Part shown: positions 12,375 through 23,853 of the stretch, one piece after another | Numbering within the stretch: position 1 is the stretch's first letter | Layout of the letters: each line of letters begins with the position of its first letter | Assembly: GCA_037974665.1 (NCBI GenBank) | Contig: CM075773.1 | Location: 48,190,080 to 48,254,079 of the forward strand | Length of the DNA stretch: 64,000 nucleotides | Direction of reading: 5' to 3' | Source of the DNA: Ehretia macrophylla | Taxonomy: Eukaryota > Streptophyta > Magnoliopsida > Boraginales > Ehretiaceae | Notes under the pieces: model-generated | Told to the model about the DNA's origin: nothing | Seen by the model: only the letters and a program-made list of their open reading frames with translations | The model's database searches: none | Translations under genes and position numbers: made by a program

Positions 12375-12710
12375 TGCTTAATCGTGTCCAAATTTGAAAG
12401 TGGCGGTTAAAACGGTTAGTGGGGAACGTCCACTCCATGCATATCCACATCTCCATTTTTTTCTCCTGATTTTAGACCAACTGGAGGTAATTACGGTAAT
12501 GCCCTCAAATCTCGATCAATGTTGAGTAATGCATTTTTTTTTTTTTGACAAGTAAATCATCTTATTTAGAACCACATTAGATTCATCCCAAGTTATAAAC
12601 CTCGTGCTGCCACATTAGATTCATTCTAAATTATAAATCTGGTGGTGCAATAACTTCTCCTTTCACATTCTTTAATTATTCATTCAAAAATCTGACAATA
12701 TAACCACTAG

Positions 12711-12825
12711 GGCATTGGTCCAATATATGTTACTCGTTGTGTACACGAGAAGTTTCAAGCTCGAGTTTCAATGATTATATCTTTGTATGACCTTAGATCT
12801 CCTTGAATTAAAAAAAAAAAAAAAA
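12711..12825 (+). mobile_element. SINE with tRNA-Pro-like head (copy 2)
   Basis: The head GGCATTGGTCCAATATATG resembles the tRNA-Pro start, followed by a CTCG..CGAG arm and the B-box-like CAAGCTCGAGTTTC. The tail TTAGATCTCCTTGAATT runs into about 15 A. The flanks ATCTGACAATATA and ATCCGACTATATT look like a diverged target-site duplication. Confidence 0.5.
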
Positions 12826-13129
12826 TCCGACTATATTTTTTTTCTCTATTCCTTTCCTTTTCCAAATGGCATGTAATCAAATGCAACAAGAGTTTATTAA
12901 CCCTATGCAATTATAAAGATCTTCTTCTCCTTTTTTAGTATAAAACCTTCATTCTTATTAAGTCAAGTTTTCTTTCCTTGAGGATAATAGAACACACTGT
13001 TTATAATGTGAAAGGGCTGCCTTTCAATCACTTGGGTTTTACTCACTCTTAATTAAATATGTTTTTCATTTAGTTTCTAGGTCGTATATTTCTTGGATAT
13101 GGATACTCGTCTAATATTCTTCTAACATC

Positions 13130-13690
13130 ATTGCTGGAAACTAAAAGTCCTTCAGGTAATAAATTTTTATTAAGTAATTTACTATTTTATAAAATGTTTA
13201 TCAGTCATTAACTAAAATAATTAATTAAACATTTAAATATAATTAATTAATATATTAATAATTAGTTTTTATTAATATTTTTAAGTATTCTTATTTTGTA
13301 ATATGTTTATTAGTTAATAATTAAATTATTAATTAAAAATTTTGGAATAATCATTTACTAAATTAAAAATTAGTTTTGATTATTAATATTTTTATTAAGT
13401 AATTTATTATTTTATGAGTTAAAAAGTCTTAATTAAATTAATTTATTAAAATTTATTAAATAATAAATAGATATTTTTAAAATTTTGAATTAAATTAATT
13501 AAATCTTTAATTATTAATTGATTACTATTTATTAATTAACTAATTGATGGTTAAAATTTTTAAAAATTGATAATTTTAGTTAATAATTTATTTAAAACTA
13601 ATACTTTAATTAATTAAACTAATTAATTCAATAAAAACTTATAGTTTGATAAAAGAAAAAAATAATTCATATAATTATAAGAGGATCTTT
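13130..13690. repeat. Extreme AT island
   Basis: About 560 bases made almost only of A and T, dominated by variants of TTAATTAA and TTTTATTAA, with few G or C. It cannot encode protein. Such islands can be matrix-attachment or helix-destabilised regions, but nothing beyond composition supports that here. Confidence 0.6.
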
Positions 13691-13950
13691 ATTTTCAAAA
13701 CTTATTTAGAGAACTCTGTTTTGAGAACTTCTAGTCAAATAGATTTTTTTGTTCTTTTGTTCTTTAAAATTATTTTTGAAAACTGTTCTACAAAATAAGA
13801 AAACAATTCAATTCAAACAGGCGCTAAAATTTCACAATTAGCCAAACAAAGCCTTGATTTTAGAAAAAATTTGTCATGCTTGGAATCATCATGTTGCATC
13901 AACAATTGGGATGTATTGAAATGAATAGCCCTACCAAAGCTCCAAAGCTT

Positions 13951-14070
13951 CAATCTAGTGGTATGTTACTCGCTTTGAGTGCGAGAAAATGCGAGATCAA
14001 TTCTCGCTAGTTGTTAACTTATTACATCTTAATATGTGTTATATGACTTTAGGCCTCTTTTAAATAAATA
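13951..14070 (+). mobile_element. SINE with tRNA-Pro-like head (copy 3)
   Basis: CAATCTAGTGGTATGTTACT plus CGCTTTGAGTGCGAG preserves the tRNA-Pro D arm and anticodon arm better than copies 1 and 2. The body continues with TTACATCTTAATATGTGTTA and CCTCTTTTAAATAAATAG, the same tail plan as the other copies. Confidence 0.5.
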
Positions 14071-14150
14071 GTACTGCAAAACTCTGCAAAGTCGACATGA
14101 ATTGGCAAACTAAGCAATTGTATTAGACATGGATATGTGTTGTCTTTTTC

Positions 14151-14245
14151 TCTTTCGTTTTTCCTCATCTTCCTCTCTTTTTTCCTCTTTTTCATTTTTC
14201 TTTCTCTTCCTTTTTCTTCCTCTTCCTCTTCCTCTTCCTCCTCTT
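14151..14245. repeat. CT-rich microsatellite (CTTCCT-like units)
   Basis: A pyrimidine-only stretch with a near-perfect CCTCTT hexamer repeat over its last 30 bases. Confidence 0.75.
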
Positions 14246-14392
14246 GTTCATTAAGTTGGCATTAGGTCCGAAGGAACCGTTTTTGTAGGAAATTGTTGGA
14301 AGTAGCCTATGAAGATCTCTGGATATGTCATAAAATTTACATTATTCAGAAGTATCTTTTTGTTTTTCCAAACTTGGACATGCTATAATAGC

Positions 14393-14684
14393 TTTTCTTT
14401 TTTTGTTTTTGTGACAGAAAATTCTTCAGGTACGCCTTTCAACCTCACACCAAAATCCTGAGTCACATGATCCCGCCTCAAGAAAGCATAATCCAAGTTA
14501 ATAAGACACAAGCCTAAACCAGAGACACAACCCCATCCAAAGCATGACCAAAATTAATCAAGCACAAAGTCTACCAAACCAACCACAAACACAATAATTT
14601 CTTGACTGATTCGAACCAAAAAAATGAACAAGTCTCCTGTTCACGGTCCAAATGCTCTACCACTACGCTTACCCCAAGGAGTTG
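14393..14684 (-). mobile_element. tRNA-derived SINE candidate
   Basis: On the minus strand it begins AACTCCTTGGGGTAAGCG and contains AGCGTAGTGGTAGAGC, an A-box-like element, with a B box GGTTCGAATC about 55 bases further on. A 190-base body ends in a mixed A-rich tail (the T-rich run at 14393-14412). The order and spacing are those of a pol III promoter at the head of a SINE. A target-site duplication is not convincing. Confidence 0.45.
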
Positions 14685-15030
14685 CTAATTTAATTTCTCA
14701 TCATGCAGCATAAGTGGTCCCATCGCACATTACGCTTTTGAACAATCAGACAGAATACAGAAAAGCTAACAGAAGAGCATCTAAAACTACAGTGGACATG
14801 TGAGGAAGGTAAAGACACGTCTATTGAGTTTTCAAGACCCCATTAGCCACAACATTCAACATGATTTGTAAATTACTACTACAAAATGCAAAATTAGTTA
14901 ACTCTTTCTAAAAGTAAGGTGCTAAGAGTTGGCAAAGAAAAACATCAAATAGATACCAGCAGTCATTGAACTAAACGATAGCTCACCTGAATTTCTTAAT
15001 AGAATCGTTATTAACTGCAGATTTCTCATA

Positions 15031-15185
15031 TAAAGGGCAGTTCGATGCACGAAATTCTCGCTATGTGCAGGGTTAATAGAAGGGTCGAACCCACTTTAGG
15101 GTCTATTGTATGCAGTCTTACCTAACATTTTTGCAAGAACCTATTTCCACAACTTGAACCTGTAACATGTGACCTCACGTATAAA
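15031..15185 (-). mobile_element. tRNA-derived SINE, degraded; widely shared plant type
   Basis: On the minus strand it reads GAGGTCACATG, then the B box GGTTCAAGTT, then TTGCAAAAATGTTAGGTAAG, CTGCATACAATAGACCC, and GCATAGCGAGAATTTCGTGC, ending in CTGCCCTTTA. This order matches a SINE type common in plant genomes (consensus ...GGTAAGGCTGCGTACAATAGACCC...GCGGGAGC...TGCACCGGGCTGCCC). The A-box part is lost or unrecognisable. Confidence 0.7.
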
Positions 15186-16838
15186 ATTTTCCTGAATCTT
15201 CTACTATCAGTCCTATCCACCCTTTGGCAGATAACTTCTGCAGTATCAGTGTGATACTTCCAAGATCCAAAGAACTAGTTACACAGAAATGTTTATTGCA
15301 ATTATCATAGAAGAATTATCATTCGAGTATTATATCCCCAACTAAATGCCTACTGGGACAGGAAATTAGAAATTGAAAAATAGTTTCTAGCATATAAACC
15401 TAAAAATAATTAAGAGGATGCAGTGTAGCTGCATAAGTATGTAATTGTGTGATAAATTTACCAGGCAAGAAATATAGATGAAAATTTCATAATATATACT
15501 ACTCAATTCCTTGAATACCAACAAAATTCTGTGAAAATTTTATGCAACATCAGAATACAAGTGCAATAAATACTTGTAATATGCAAAGAACATGATTTTT
15601 AGCAGATGCAATTATACATTGCAATACCGGCAGTCATAGTTCGAGGAAAAGTAAGAAAAGAAATCATATTTTGCAGGTCTGTAGAGCTCCCATTTTCACT
15701 TTCGTTAGTGAAACTTATAGGACTGGTATTACTTCATGACGAATGACAAAAGTATCACAAACAATTATCCAGAACCATTTTAATTTCATCCATGGATCAC
15801 TAATTCACACAATATTGCACGCAATGTCACAAATGTAAGGGTTTTTATCAATAAATTTTTTAATAGCTGAAATGTGATAGCCACAAATTATGCAACATTA
15901 GTTAAATTTAGCAGCAGAAAGCCACAGATAAAGGCAAGGCTTGTAACCAGAACTATAAAATTTTCAACCTCATCAGTCGTTGCTCCCGACTCTAGAGAAA
16001 GATTATAAATTGGCTGGATATCCTTCCTTGGAAGGAAAAAGCAGCACCTCTGTTAGGAAGAGCAAGAGCCCTGCCCCCAATCAGAGTCAGGAAGCCTGCC
16101 ATTTCACATAGCAACGCGATCAAATTCATAATATTCCAAAACAAAATTTACTTCCTCATAGGAATCAATGTACTATATTGCATTGAATCAAAGATACTCC
16201 AGACTACCAATCCACAATCATCTATACTTTCCAATTTCCACTACTTTTTTAAAGCTACCATTAACAAAAACAATCTAGCTTGCTGCCATACATGATGCCC
16301 TGAAATGAACTACAAACTAAAAAAAAGAAAATATCTAGTAGCTTCAGATTTTGACAATATACCTTTTTCCATACCCATAAATTTACTACATGTACCTCGC
16401 TAGCGCAACAGTCATCAAAACCCTACTATTTGTGGGACACTTGTGAATCGCATACGACATCCTTTGAGCCATCAGAATGTAGTACTTGACCAGCTTCCCA
16501 ATCTCCTATACTTCCTGAATCACATCAACATCCACAAACACACAATAACAAAATCTTTTAGTAAAAGCAATTAACACCCACAATATAAATGTAATCAAAG
16601 GGCAGACTTTTCAGCTATAATATATACATAATAACAATTATATATATATATATACACGAAAATAGGCGTGTCTATATGTTTACCTTCGCCGGTTCATTGA
16701 GAATTTTGTTATAATCATGAGCTATACGATATCTACTTCTGCAGGCAATAAAGTTTGCTTCAGAAAAATATTTTCAAAAAATTTAAAAAAAATTTAAAAA
16801 ATTTAATTTTTTAAATATTTTTTGTATTAATTGTAAAG

Positions 16839-17682
16839 TCATACCAGAGCATCATGCAGCCGATACAAGTCAACTGTTGCCCCTACCATATACATTCCTG
16901 GAAAAACATTCTGCAAACAAACAACAAAATTACCAAAATAACCAACAGAAAAATTAGATTTAAAAAACAAAAATTGGAGTTATATTAGTGATTAATAATA
17001 ATTATTATTATTAATATTAGCTTACGTCAACTTGTTTCTGGACGGTTTTGGGCCGTTTCTTGGGCCGGCGAGAAGGTCTGGACCCAGTCAAAGCGTAGAC
17101 GTCTTCTTCAATCTCCTCTCTTGATAGCGAGATCCACAGTTTCCTTGGGCCAGGTTCGGCCTTGGGCTTGGGCTTGAAGGACCCTGTTCCTTCTCCGTGC
17201 CCGCCTCTCAGCCTCGACGGCCTGCTCTCGTTGATTTCAGTATTTCTTTCAATCCTATCCACGTCGGCAAACGACAGCGTTTCGCTTCCGAAATTCACTT
17301 GCTTTCTCGGCCGCAAATTCCACAACGGCTCTTTATCTGTACTATGATCTCTGTGTGAGACGACAACGACGTCGTTCTGGTCTTGTTGCTGGTTTTCTTG
17401 TTTCGAGGAGCATGGAGAGAAGGAGAAGCGCTGGTGGTGGTGGTTACGAGCAGTTCGGGGACCGGTTTGGAGTTTGGTAGTGGTGGTGGCGGAGATGTTC
17501 TCCTCGCTTTCTCCGCCGTCGGAGTGGTGGTGGTGGGGGTGGTGGTGGAGCTCGGGGGAAGGCGAATCACGGCGGCGGAAGCGGTGGTTAGAGGAGGAAG
17601 TCTGGTGGCTCTTGTGGCCCCATTTGAGTTGTGGTAACGTGAAGTTGTGTAGCGGCTGAGACTTCACCGGCGCCGTCGACAT
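16839..17682 (-). CDS. DUF1639-family plant protein
   Basis: Two exons, 17682-17026 and 16910-16839, join in phase 0 into 242 residues. The N-terminal two thirds are low-complexity and basic, with His-rich (HHHPHHHH), Thr-rich and Gln/Asn-rich runs. The body has EPLWNLRPRKQVNFGSE, then the DUF1639 signature: KLWISLSREEIEEDVYALTG and SRPSRRPKKRPKTVQKQVD, continued in exon 2 by NVFPGMYMVGATVDLYRLHD. Function of the family is unknown; the basic, disordered make-up suggests a nuclear protein. The C-terminus is uncertain. The last exon may read through GTATGA to the TGA at 16839, or that GTATGA may be a donor and the next exon add only one or two codons. The ATG at 17682-17680 overlaps the stop of an upstream open frame (TAATG). 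Confidence 0.8.
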
Positions 17683-18845
17683 TAGCGTTTGCTGACGTAA
17701 GAACTCAAAACCCTAAAAGTTGTGTGTGTGTGATATGTATGGTGTAGGTTTTGTGTATGTGCAGTGAGGCAGGTGCTGTGTAGGAGAAGGCACAATATGA
17801 AAGCTAATGTGTGTGTGTGAATTGTGTATACATGTATATATATGTGTGTGTATATTATGTGTGATGTACCAAAGCGGGAGGGTGTTTGGTGGCGAAATGA
17901 CAAATATGGCCCTCGATCCTGTTATATCCAACTTGTGTTCTGATTTTGGTTATGTATGGAGCGGATTGGTTAACCACAAAAAAATAAGATAATTTTAATC
18001 GTCATCATTTAACATTATTTATAATTAAAATTTGATTAGACTTGAAAATTACTAACCACAATTGTTATCTTTAAGTATTCAATAAATTACGAATACTCGT
18101 AACTATAACCATAATTAATTTGTACTGCTTAGATGTCTAATCAAGTATTTTTTTCTTCATTCGTGAAAATTACTTTTTTAGCAATTTGTTTTCATGAAAT
18201 CACAAATTTATAGTCATACGAGATCTTGAAACATCCTACAGTGTTGAATTGGAATTTTCGACCATAAAAACAAAAAGAATTGGAATTCAACGAGGTACGG
18301 GACTTGGTCTAAGTCAATCCAAAGCTGCGGGAATAAACTATTTGCTGGACCGAATCAAGAATTAGCTTATAATTGATGATGGTGTGCTTCAAAAATTAGA
18401 TAGAGTGATCAGATTATAATTTATTAAAGTTAAAAATTATCAAGTTTAAATTTATAATACTTTCATTACAAATGTGTTCAACTCACTTGAAATATATATT
18501 TGTACACGTTGTTTTACCACGAGATTTATAATTTTAAAGGGACCAAATATGATCTTGATTAAGGTAAGTTTTTCATCATCAAAAAAAAAAGAAAAAAAAA
18601 AACACTATGGCACAACTTGAATGTGGCGATTGTGCCAGTCAAACCTAATAAAATGATTTCTTATAAGTGATCTTTGAAAAATCCTTGATTGTCAAGTAAA
18701 ATTAAAGGCTAAGCTTCAAGTTGATTTAACTACTTTTGTGGCAATATTTAAGTTTTCTTTTAAGAATTTGTGCTTGGGAGTCAATTTTTTTTTTTTTTTT
18801 GCTTTAAAAGTTAAGAAAAAATCCCGGTTACATTCTTCCCGTGGA

Positions 18846-19178
18846 CTCATAAAAATTGTGACACTACCTTCAATAAAGCCAGCCAACATACATCTGTGGC
18901 CATTGTGTGCGGGAATCAAGTTGGCAGCCTCAGTGATGCAAATGCTTACAAATTCCAATTTCAATCTCCATTGAAGGCTGACGCCATTGCCATGAGACTT
19001 GCGAATTTACCTTATCCTCAGACTACCAAATGGCCAGTAATGAGACATTGATGAAATCATTAGTGCAAACTGGAACCTGAGAGATATTTTTGTATAGATT
19101 TACTTTGGATATTTGGTAGGTTTTTGTAATGATTTTTGTTGAGCTTCAATGAATCCTATGCTTAATTAGCAAAAAAAA
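18846..19178 (+). mobile_element. LINE 3' fragment, RNase H-like domain start
   Basis: One frame reads KASQHTSVAIVCGN, then GSLSDANAYKFQ, then SPLKADAIAMRLAN. This is the beta-strand and DxE-type layout at the start of the RNase H-like domain that ends many plant LINE polyproteins (typically SPL-EAEA-A-R-A). Downstream sequence ends in an A run at 19171-19178. Stops interrupt the frame, so it is a dead 5'-truncated copy. Confidence 0.45.
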
Positions 19179-19360
19179 ATGAGGATGTTCAATTTGTGTT
19201 GGCCTAACATTAGCATCAAATAACTTGTTTCCTTTTCCGGTAGAAGATAGACAAATACATAGTTCGAATTCATAACTTCTAATTACAATAAATCAATATT
19301 TAAGTGTTTTACCCAACTTGATCAAGTCAAATTTAATGTTGATTAAGTCCTTTAACAAAG

Positions 19361-19847
19361 CTAGCCAAGTCTAGTTGTATGATTCTCACTTTAAGTACGA
19401 GAGCTCTCGATATCATTTCTGATATGTAATATTCTTTTTTTTTGTTGTAAAAAATAACATTTCATTAAAATGAAAGAGTGAGGGTACAAATACTTAGCCA
19501 ATCCCTGTAGAGGCTAAGTCATGTACAAAAATATCTTTCAAATAAGGTGAGGTATTAGAAACCCAGTCAATTTCTAACTTTTCATGTAACATTTTTTTGG
19601 CAACCCAATCCGCTGTTTAATTAACTGCCCTTTTATTAGACTAAAACCTAACCTGGTTGATTCCAACTGTAATTCACAGAATATCATTAACAATAGTCTT
19701 AATCGACCAATGAGACTCATTGTTAGATGATGAGATGGCATTAAAGATAGCACTGCATCATTTTCAAAGATGATGGTATGTAATATTTTAAGTGATATAA
19801 AATAACTTCAACCCCTTTAAATCAAAAAGAGAGAGAGAGAGAGAAAT
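19361..19847 (+). mobile_element. SINE with tRNA-Pro-like head (copy 4), split by a LINE insertion
   Basis: The head CAAGTCTAGTTGTATGATT plus CTCACTTTAAGTACGAGAG corresponds to the tRNA-Pro D and anticodon arms. The SINE is interrupted after TATGTAATATT by a minus-strand LINE fragment (19437-19786) and resumes with TATGTAATATTTTAAGTGAT and ATAAAATAACTTCAACCCC, which match the tail of copy 5. The A-rich end merges into a GA microsatellite at 19829-19846. Confidence 0.6.
19437..19786 (-). mobile_element. LINE 3' end (RNase H C-terminus) inserted in a SINE
   Basis: On the minus strand a clean frame reads ADWVAKKMLHEKLEIDWVSN followed by TSPYLKDIFVHDLASTGIG and a stop. It carries the catalytic-loop pattern (A-D-W-V-A-K) and final helix of plant LINE RNase H domains. 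The 3' end is a poly-A tract (T run at 19437-19445). TATGTAATATT occurs on both sides of the insert, an 11-bp target-site duplication. The 5' part of the element is missing, as usual for LINE insertions. Confidence 0.7.
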
Positions 19848-20296
19848 ATTTATGTGTAATAGGACTATATTAAGAAAAATATTAGGGCCTAACAAGATAG
19901 CGAGCCGAATATCAACTTGAAGCAAAATTGGAGCAAAAGCCCAATAACAAGAACAGGCTCCAACTTAAAAGTAGAATCTGACTATTAAATTATTATTTTT
20001 TTGGCCCGTGGGTAAGCTAACTTTGAAAATAGAGGTGGAAATTATAGTTTGCATACGAAAACCAAACCGCAGCTGCAATCAGAAACCAAGGGCCAGAGAA
20101 GAAAAACAATCCTGTTATTGTATTTGTTTGGGAAGAAATTGGAGGCCTAGTTTTTGGTCCTGGATGTGGGCCGTCTTCCTCTTGACCTCACAAGTACTTA
20201 CTAGGGAGGTCGATAGCAAGATTGCTAAATGGGCCAAATGTTTCTAATTTACAGCCTCAAAGAATGTGTCAATTGTGAAAAACTCACACATTCTAT

Positions 20297-20418
20297 TTTT
20301 TTTTTCTTTTATTCAAGGGAGTCGTGAGTTATTTTACATCATTTAAAATATTAAACCCGAAAATAGATATTGTGACCTCTCGCATTGAAAGCGAGAATCA
20401 TACCACTAGACCGTTGAC
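20297..20418 (-). mobile_element. SINE with tRNA-Pro-like head (copy 5), best-preserved head
   Basis: On the minus strand it reads CGGTCTAGTGGTATGATTCT, CGCTTTCAATGCGAGAGGTC, nearly identical to plant tRNA-Pro through the anticodon stem; the TGG anticodon region is changed. The tail TTAATATTTTAAATGATG, TAAAATAACTC, CCCTTGAAT ends in A-rich sequence (T run from 20297). ACACATTCTA on both sides forms a 10-bp target-site duplication. Confidence 0.65.
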
Positions 20419-21940
20419 ACATTCTAATTGGAAATGGATTGGTTCCATTCATTCTAATCTCCTCAAGATGCCATTTTTATGCTCGGCCCTTACATGAACT
20501 ATGCCCATATGGAATATGACAAGCCCAAATATAAAAGTGTTGTTTGTCAAAGTTTGCCTCCGAAAAGCTGATATCAAGATTAATTTTCATTCAATTTCAT
20601 TTTTAAATAATGGTGTTTATCTTCGAGATCACTGAACATATAAACTTTTTTTTTTTGTCAAATAAACATATAAACTTATGACATGTTATTATGCTCAATA
20701 AATGAGGCCAAAAAATAAAATAAAATTGTGGTGCTTATTCTTTCTATCATGAAAATGTCTTTCCATTTAGACTAAGAATACGATTTTAAATTTGAAGTGC
20801 TACTCCTAAATTTGTGACTCCTCTCAATCAAATATATTTATCTCACTTTGGCATTTTTAATATGTGCTTGTAAATCTTAATGACAATTTTCTCATAACCA
20901 CTAGTATTTCCTTGGAGCATCATTTGACAAAACTACTTGTCCTTTTCTATTTACTTGTAAATGTGTGTTTCGAGTAGCTTTTAGTGGGGAGTCACAATAG
21001 TTGTTAGATTTGGCCTTCAATAAACGTTTATATATGCAAAACATTACACAGAATTGCAAAAGGTTATATAAAAATAGGGACGGGTCTAAAAATTTTTACC
21101 AATAAAGACTATATAGGAGTTACGTAATTTTAAAGACAAAAATCAATAGATTATAAGTTCTGATCATTTTGTAAATATAATATACATATAAGGCATGTTT
21201 AGAGGCTAATAGAAGTTGTATAGATTCGCCACTGTATATCAGAATCATCTCAAAATTCTACAGTTGAGATAATTTCTAATCATTTGAAACAAAATAATTA
21301 GTCTGAGTCCAAATTATTATTCAACTAACAAGTTGATTAGTTATGATGCTCTACCATAATTATGTGTCTATCATTAATATAAACATACTTTTACATGCCA
21401 ACCAATAAAACATGTTTCCCAAGTGAATCCTCTCGTCTCCCCTGTATGAGTTTACAAAATTGGCCTTCCCAACCACATATGATATCTTTCCTGACTAATG
21501 TTTACTTAGGGCATAAATGTCAAACAAAAAAGTTTAATTCTTAATAATTGTAGCACAAACATGCTCCGTACACCACACGTGCAACCCAATCTCAACTTGG
21601 GCTTTGATTAACTACAATGCCAGATATGAAGTAACGATTCTCTAAACGGTTAAATCACATGCTCACCAGCTAAGCCACTCACATGGCCCAGATATGTTAG
21701 GCCCACTATTTCATCTGATCTGAGTATCTAAGAAAAGCTGGCCTATACTAAACATCCTTTCTTGGTAATAGCTGCACATGCACGATTGCACGTGTGGGTA
21801 TCCCTTAAACAACGGCCAATAATTATTTAATCGCTAGTTAACCAGATTTGTATTCTTTTGTAACGTTATGGCTTACTAGAAAAAATTTAATAGTTGTAAA
21901 TTATCTATATACAATTAAGATGAAATAATTTAGACCAGTT

Positions 21941-22132
21941 CCTCCAAGGGCATGATTCAGCGATAGTAGAAGTGAAATCGCTCATACGAGGTCACGAGTT
22001 TGATACTCGCCACTGTTTTGGAGTTTCGCCCTTAACTGACTTGGTGTATCTGTAGTGATGTATCGTTGTACCCAAAGATTTACCAGTTGATAGTCGGATC
22101 CACTATTTAGGTTCTCACGTCACCCAAAAAAA
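21941..22132 (+). mobile_element. tRNA-derived SINE, complete, with target-site duplication
   Basis: The head contains AGAAGTGAAATCGCTCATAC and the B-box region GGTCACGAGTTTGATACTCG. The body has TTGGTGTATCTGTAGTGATG, TGATAGTCGGATCCACTATT and the end TTCTCACGTCACCC plus an A run. This end is typical of a large plant SINE group. Flanks ATAATTTAGACCAGTT and ATTATTTTGACCAGTT form a 16-bp target-site duplication with few differences. No coding capacity. Confidence 0.75.
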
Positions 22133-22616
22133 TTATTTTGACCAGTTAGCTATCGTCATTTAATTTCTCTTGTAAGATTGCAGTGTTGGCGAGTGATATG
22201 AACCATTATTATCTATATCAAATGACTCACTTTAATTTCATATTAATTTAACATTATTAAATTTCTCTCATAATATTACTACTTTTTTAAAAGAAAATTA
22301 AAGGAAGCTAAGAGAAATGTGATTATATTGATTAAGATAATAAAAACCAAATGATGAAATGATTTGAATTTGACTGTTGATCAGATCCAGCAAAGACAAG
22401 GTCACTTTGACCGGTGATGCACGTGTGGGTACACGTAAGTAACATGTGTGCTTTGCTGTTATTAAGGTATTATGGAATAATGGTGTGCCACACAGGACGC
22501 ACATGAATGGTAATATTAGAAATTTGCAAGTTGCGAACATGAGGAAGAAGCCCGAGGGTGAATAGGAATAGTGAGCATTAATCTGTTGACCATTGATGCT
22601 AGTGTAAGCAACTTGT

Positions 22617-22838
22617 TTTAGATAAGATTATATTAGATTTGAATTTAAATTCTTTAATAATATTATTAATAAGATTAAAAGTGATAAAATGATAATATAG
22701 TTATTTAATATTTACATTCCATAGTGTAGATATATCATATAATTTTAACTTTATCATTACCTTGCTATCATTAATATCATTGATAACGTTATTATGTTAT
22801 TATCGTATTGAAAATCATTAGACCTATTCCAAGTTTAT
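22617..22838. mobile_element. Degraded AT-rich MITE, possibly related to the one at 26.7 kb
   Basis: Blocks such as GATAAAATGATAATATAGTTATTTAAT and ATTACATT-like sequence (quoted in part) parallel the 26700-26884 element, and the right part is a loose inverted copy of the left (TTATCGTATTGAAAATCATT against TTAGATTTGAATTTAAATT). The similarity is partly due to AT bias, so this is tentative. Confidence 0.3.
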
Positions 22839-23825
22839 TATAAATTTCATGGCATAGTAGCGTGCCCTAATATATACTCCAAATCAGTCAAGACTTAAGA
22901 ATAAGCAATGATTGCAACGAAAGGACATATATTCGAATTTAAGACATTCGATCATAATAAATTATTATTGGACCATATTATCCAACCTTTTGAGGTCCTT
23001 GATGTTACTTTGTGATCATAAATTACTGAATTCTTTTGCATGCTCAAGGATTGCCTTTGCATGTGTGTTTTTGCTTTAGGAAACCTAGATGGTTCCTACA
23101 ATGATGGGTGCTTATAAAAGATTAGCCAAGTTGAGAGGAATCATGTTTCTTTAATTGAATGTTGCCAACTTGTAAATGATGAGAGAATGATCAATTATTT
23201 TCAAGATTCTATGTACTATAAACATAAATTCTCGAATGTATTAATAATTCATCATTTTTCTCGAACTAGACAAACATGTGAAATTTCCCACTGAGGGGTT
23301 CATTAACCTTTTCAATGCTAAAAAGCGAGCCAATATTGAGCAATACAAAAAACACTAGCAAAAATTGTGGGGTGACCAAGCTTTTAGCTAACATGCATGA
23401 GAAAGAGAGCTAATCCTTGATCAAATCACCTAAAGATATCACCTTAAAATTCGGAAGATTATGGGTTTTCTTAGTCAAATGTTGGTATTACTTTTTATTT
23501 GTTCAAAGTTTTTTTTTTTTTTGTTTTTTCAATGACGGGAAATACTTCAAGGAAGTCTTTCAGATCATATCACGATCTAAACTTAGAATTCATTTGATTG
23601 TGGTCCGAGTTAGTTAGACTTATATTTTTCGTGATTGGCCTTAATAAAAATAGTGTCTCAGCTGATTTTAATTCAAGATACGAGCAATTTTTTTGTCCAA
23701 ATTTTAAATGTATTCTACCATTGAACTAACTCTTTGAGATTATATGTTGAAAGTTGCGTCAACTGAAAATATTGCATAACTGATGTGACCTTGGTTTTAT
23801 CTATGAATCAATTTCATGTGACCGG

Positions 23826-23853
23826 AAAAAAAAAAAAAAAAAAAAAAAAAAAA
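23826..23853. repeat. Poly-A run of about 28 bases
   Basis: An uninterrupted A homopolymer. No clear retroposon body precedes it, so its origin is unknown; slippage or the tail of an unrecognised retrocopy are both possible. Confidence 0.9.

Larger units (their letters stand above)
12375..16838. other. Spacer between DUO1-like and DUF1639 genes
   Basis: About 4.5 kb. It holds two SINE copies with the tRNA-Pro-like head (12711-12825, 13951-14070), an extreme AT island (13130-13690), a CT-rich microsatellite (14151-14245) and two other tRNA-derived SINEs on the minus strand (14393-14684, 15031-15185). The last 1.5 kb next to the DUF1639 stop is less AT-biased and may be 3' UTR with introns of that gene; I see no long open frame in it. 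Confidence 0.55.

Noticed and set aside
16006..16103. Small minus-strand frame starting MAGFLTLIGGRALALPN
   Set aside because: Only about 33 codons, no splice partner or conservation visible; probably 3' UTR of the DUF1639 gene.
20340..20418. Candidate tRNA-Pro gene
   Set aside because: D arm and anticodon stem are good, but the anticodon loop is altered, the T arm and acceptor stem do not pair, and an A-tailed body with target duplication follows, so it is a SINE head.
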